Shown piece by piece: positions 62,154 through 64,000 of a stretch of 64,000 bases of DNA (position 1 is its first letter; every line of letters starts with the position of its first letter). Source of the stretch: DATFVA01 sp963747755. GTDB taxonomy: Bacteria > Bacteroidota > Ignavibacteria > Ignavibacteriales > Ignavibacteriaceae. The position numbers were made by a program, and so were the translations under genes. Where the stretch lies: positions 682,001-746,000 of the forward strand of contig CAVVGK010000014.1 of assembly GCA_963747755.1 (NCBI GenBank), in the 5' to 3' direction. The notes beneath the pieces were generated by a model, which ran no database searches, was not told the origin of the DNA, and saw nothing but the letters and a program-made list of their open reading frames with translations.

Positions 62154-63719
62154 TCACTGCAGCACTAAAATTTTCCCGTACAGAGGATCATTAGATCCCA
62201 CTTCGATCCTGTAAAAATAGACACCATTCGGAACAACACTCCCGTTATCATCAGTACCGTCCCAGTAATCATATGGCGAATCAGTACCGGTTATATTGCG
62301 CGGGGCATTCTGTATAACCGTCTTAAGGTAATTCATCCCGAAATCAAATATCCGTATAGTTACACTTTCCTGTTTTCCGCCTGTATCATATTTGAAAGTA
62401 ATTTTTGTATCGATTTTAGGAGAAAAAGGATTTGGGAATGCATAGACCTCTTTTGATTCCGGAGCTGCAATATAAACTTTCCAATTACCTGACCACATCG
62501 TCCCTGTCTCTAAAAGCCTTGCCGATCCCTGATCGGAACCGATCCAGACTGTATTGCCTGAAGCAGCGGCAGAATAGAAAGCTGTAGTATTAAGTTCACC
62601 GCCGGTATGAGAATCTTTGATGGAGCCGGGAAGAACCCATGTTAATCCCATATTACTTGATCTAAAAACACCGTTATCAGTTGCAGCCATTGGCTGATCA
62701 CCTTTAAATCCAAAATTATGAGCTTGCTCGTGCGGCAGTACGACCTTCCAGTTTTCACCATTATCGGAGGTATAACTTACGGCATTATATTCAGTATATC
62801 CTTCAGCCTTCCACGTTGCTCCCCACACAGCATTGGTTACGGGGTTATACCCCAATGCTACAACAAAATTACCACTAATTCCGGCTTCCTGGTTAAGATG
62901 ATTAAATTTCTGCCAGCTTACTCCACCATCAGTTGACCTGTTAATTCCGTTTGCAGTACCGACAAAAATAGTCGAGTCATCTTTTACCGTAACAGCAAAT
63001 AACCTGTGATTCAGCCAGCCAGTGCCGAAGTTACCGGACGATGGAGAAAGAGCAAATTTGATGGTGTCGGCAGGGTTTATGGAATTAAGACTATCAGAAG
63101 GTAGAAGAACCCTTTGCCATGATTGGCCCATATCGGTACTTTTTCTGAGACCTCCTGCGAAGGATGCAATCCATACAGCATCGGGTGTAAAAGCAATATC
63201 GTACGTTATATTCTGGATAGCTACTGTTACGGGTAATGCCCGCACCCTGGGAAGCTGAACGCCGTCATTTATCCCGTATACTATTGTCGAATCACCTGGA
63301 TCATCAAGAGGCTGAGGTACCGAATTCCACGTTGCTCCGTGATCCGTTGTAAAATGTAGGCCAGAACCTTCCGGTAGTGTAGAGCCACTCACATCTTTTG
63401 AATGAGCGGTAGAAGCCCATATGACATCGTGGTATTTATCGTAACCTATTGCAGGTACACTTTCCGATCCGAAAGCTTCGTTCCCATAGAAGTTCGTCCA
63501 GCTTTCGCCATTATCCGTAGAAAGGCTGACACCTCTGCTAGTGCCAAGCCAGACAGAATCGCCCATCGCGATAATATCACTTACGCTGTTGCTAAGTGGG
63601 GTGCCTGATTCAACAGACTTATCCAATACATTATCATTTAAAAGCTTATATGAGCGGACTGACTGAGAACACAAAAGAGCTGGAAATAAAGTTATGATAA
63701 GAATGGATAAAATTTTCAT
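62154..63719 (-). CDS. Secreted BNR-repeat protein with FlgD-like tail
   Basis: A 521-residue protein with signal peptide (MKILSILIITLFPALLCSQ). It contains repeated sialidase/BNR-like Asp-box segments (LSTDNGESWTNFYG, FTTDHGATWNSVP, KSTDMGQSWQRVL, RSTDGGVSWQKF, TSDNGENWKVV, RSSNMGLTWVL) typical of a sortilin/photosystem-stability-factor-like propeller. The C-terminus (YAFPNPFSPKIDTKITFKYD, then DYWDGTDDNGSVVPNGVYFY) is a FlgD-like Ig domain used as a surface or sorting tail. It overlaps the upstream partial gene by 4 bp (ATGA). A catalytic sialidase role is unlikely; an adhesive or structural one is more plausible. Confidence 0.85.
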   Translation of the reverse strand: MKILSILIITLFPALLCSQSVRSYKLLNDNVLDKSVESGTPLSNSVSDIIAMGDSVWLGTSRGVSLSTDNGESWTNFYGNEAFGSESVPAIGYDKYHDVIWASTAHSKDVSGSTLPEGSGLHFTTDHGATWNSVPQPLDDPGDSTIVYGINDGVQLPRVRALPVTVAIQNITYDIAFTPDAVWIASFAGGLRKSTDMGQSWQRVLLPSDSLNSINPADTIKFALSPSSGNFGTGWLNHRLFAVTVKDDSTIFVGTANGINRSTDGGVSWQKFNHLNQEAGISGNFVVALGYNPVTNAVWGATWKAEGYTEYNAVSYTSDNGENWKVVLPHEQAHNFGFKGDQPMAATDNGVFRSSNMGLTWVLPGSIKDSHTGGELNTTAFYSAAASGNTVWIGSDQGSARLLETGTMWSGNWKVYIAAPESKEVYAFPNPFSPKIDTKITFKYDTGGKQESVTIRIFDFGMNYLKTVIQNAPRNITGTDSPYDYWDGTDDNGSVVPNGVYFYRIEVGSNDPLYGKILVLQ

Positions 63720-64000
63720 GGAATAACTTCTACATAATGAGTAATTTTGTTACTATAGAGTCCGCCTAAATCGACAGCTTGAAATTCCCATCTATAGGAA
63801 CCTTCCGGAGCATTTGTTAAAATTATAATTCTTGAATAGATCCCATCTCCCGCAGTTTGGTCTCCATGCTGAGCATCGCCATCATCAAACATTTCGATTG
63901 GATTTGCAGACGAGGGATGGTAGTCCGGGGGAATAAATGAATTGAAGAAAACGGTTTCAACATCTGCTAATCCATTAGAATCCTGAACTGCTATTTTAAT
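63716..64000 (-). CDS. 3' end of another surface protein (5' partial)
   Basis: This frame is open from the right edge to a TGA at 63716-63718, giving the last 94 residues. They read as an Ig-like domain: IKIAVQDSNGLADVETVFF, a DDGDAQHGDQTAGDGIYS calcium-type loop near its middle, and GSYRWEFQAVDLGGLYSNKI. There is no sorting tail. The stop overlaps the start of the BNR protein, so the two are translationally coupled. The rest of the gene lies outside the window. Confidence 0.75.
   Translation of the reverse strand: MKIAVQDSNGLADVETVFFNSFIPPDYHPSSANPIEMFDDGDAQHGDQTAGDGIYSRIIILTNAPEGSYRWEFQAVDLGGLYSNKITHYVEVIP

Overview
The window looks like a chromosomal segment of an Ignavibacteria-type bacterium (Bacteroidota/Chlorobiota side). 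The main evidence is the C-terminal sorting domain (motif NYPNPFNPxT, ending KKxxLLK) on several secreted proteins, two PorV/PorQ-family outer-membrane proteins of the type IX secretion (T9SS) pathway, and a Bacteroidota-like gene repertoire. No tRNA, rRNA, CRISPR array, transposase or phage gene was recognised. The taxonomic call is inference.

Left part (1-13.7 kb). The 3' end of a multihaem cytochrome c with a T9SS sorting tail is followed by a decayed sorting-domain relic, a DUF3224-like protein and a CHAD-domain protein. A palindromic intergenic repeat follows, then a thiamine-diphosphate enzyme (pyruvate oxidase/acetolactate synthase type) and a very large FAD plus Fe-S dehydrogenase fusion. 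Then come a DUF4256 protein, a large secreted protein of unknown function, a small beta-barrel protein, a short unknown protein and a second sorting-domain relic.

Centre (13.7-31.3 kb), the most unusual block. A leftward operon encodes a sigma-54 response regulator, a PP2C/SpoIIE phosphatase and a histidine kinase. The last two share the same N-terminal sensor architecture. Divergently, a rightward operon encodes a MacA-like adaptor, two MacB-type ATPases, four tandem paralogous MacB/FtsX permeases and a 91-aa unknown protein. A sigma-54-like promoter candidate and repeat elements lie upstream. I infer that the regulator block controls the transporter block.

31.3-38.1 kb: two T9SS-sorted repeat proteins (ten FG-GAP/VCBS repeats; seven propeller-like repeats), a DUF971 gene overlapping an RNA 2'-O-methyltransferase gene, and an NfeD-type membrane protease.

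38.2-48.2 kb: leftward housekeeping genes in short operons: tgt-yajC-ribBA, a CBS-domain CNNM/HlyC-type membrane protein, a methylmalonyl-CoA mutase-type catalytic subunit with a UbiA prenyltransferase, and thyA-folA-mutL.

48.2-57.6 kb: a surface-glycan cluster with three GT4-like and one GT2 glycosyltransferase, an asparagine-synthase-like protein, a flippase and a FemAB/GNAT-type protein, preceded by a glycerate kinase. Glycerate kinase and one glycosyltransferase are each broken by what looks like a single extra base. A third one-base shift alters the last residues of a T9SS tail at 35.18 kb. All three lie in or next to short homopolymers, so assembly error must be weighed against real decay.

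57.8-64 kb: a GH92 exo-mannosidase, two PorV/PorQ proteins, a BNR-repeat protein with a FlgD-like tail, and the 3' end of another surface protein. The last four are leftward and closely spaced, probably one surface/secretion operon.
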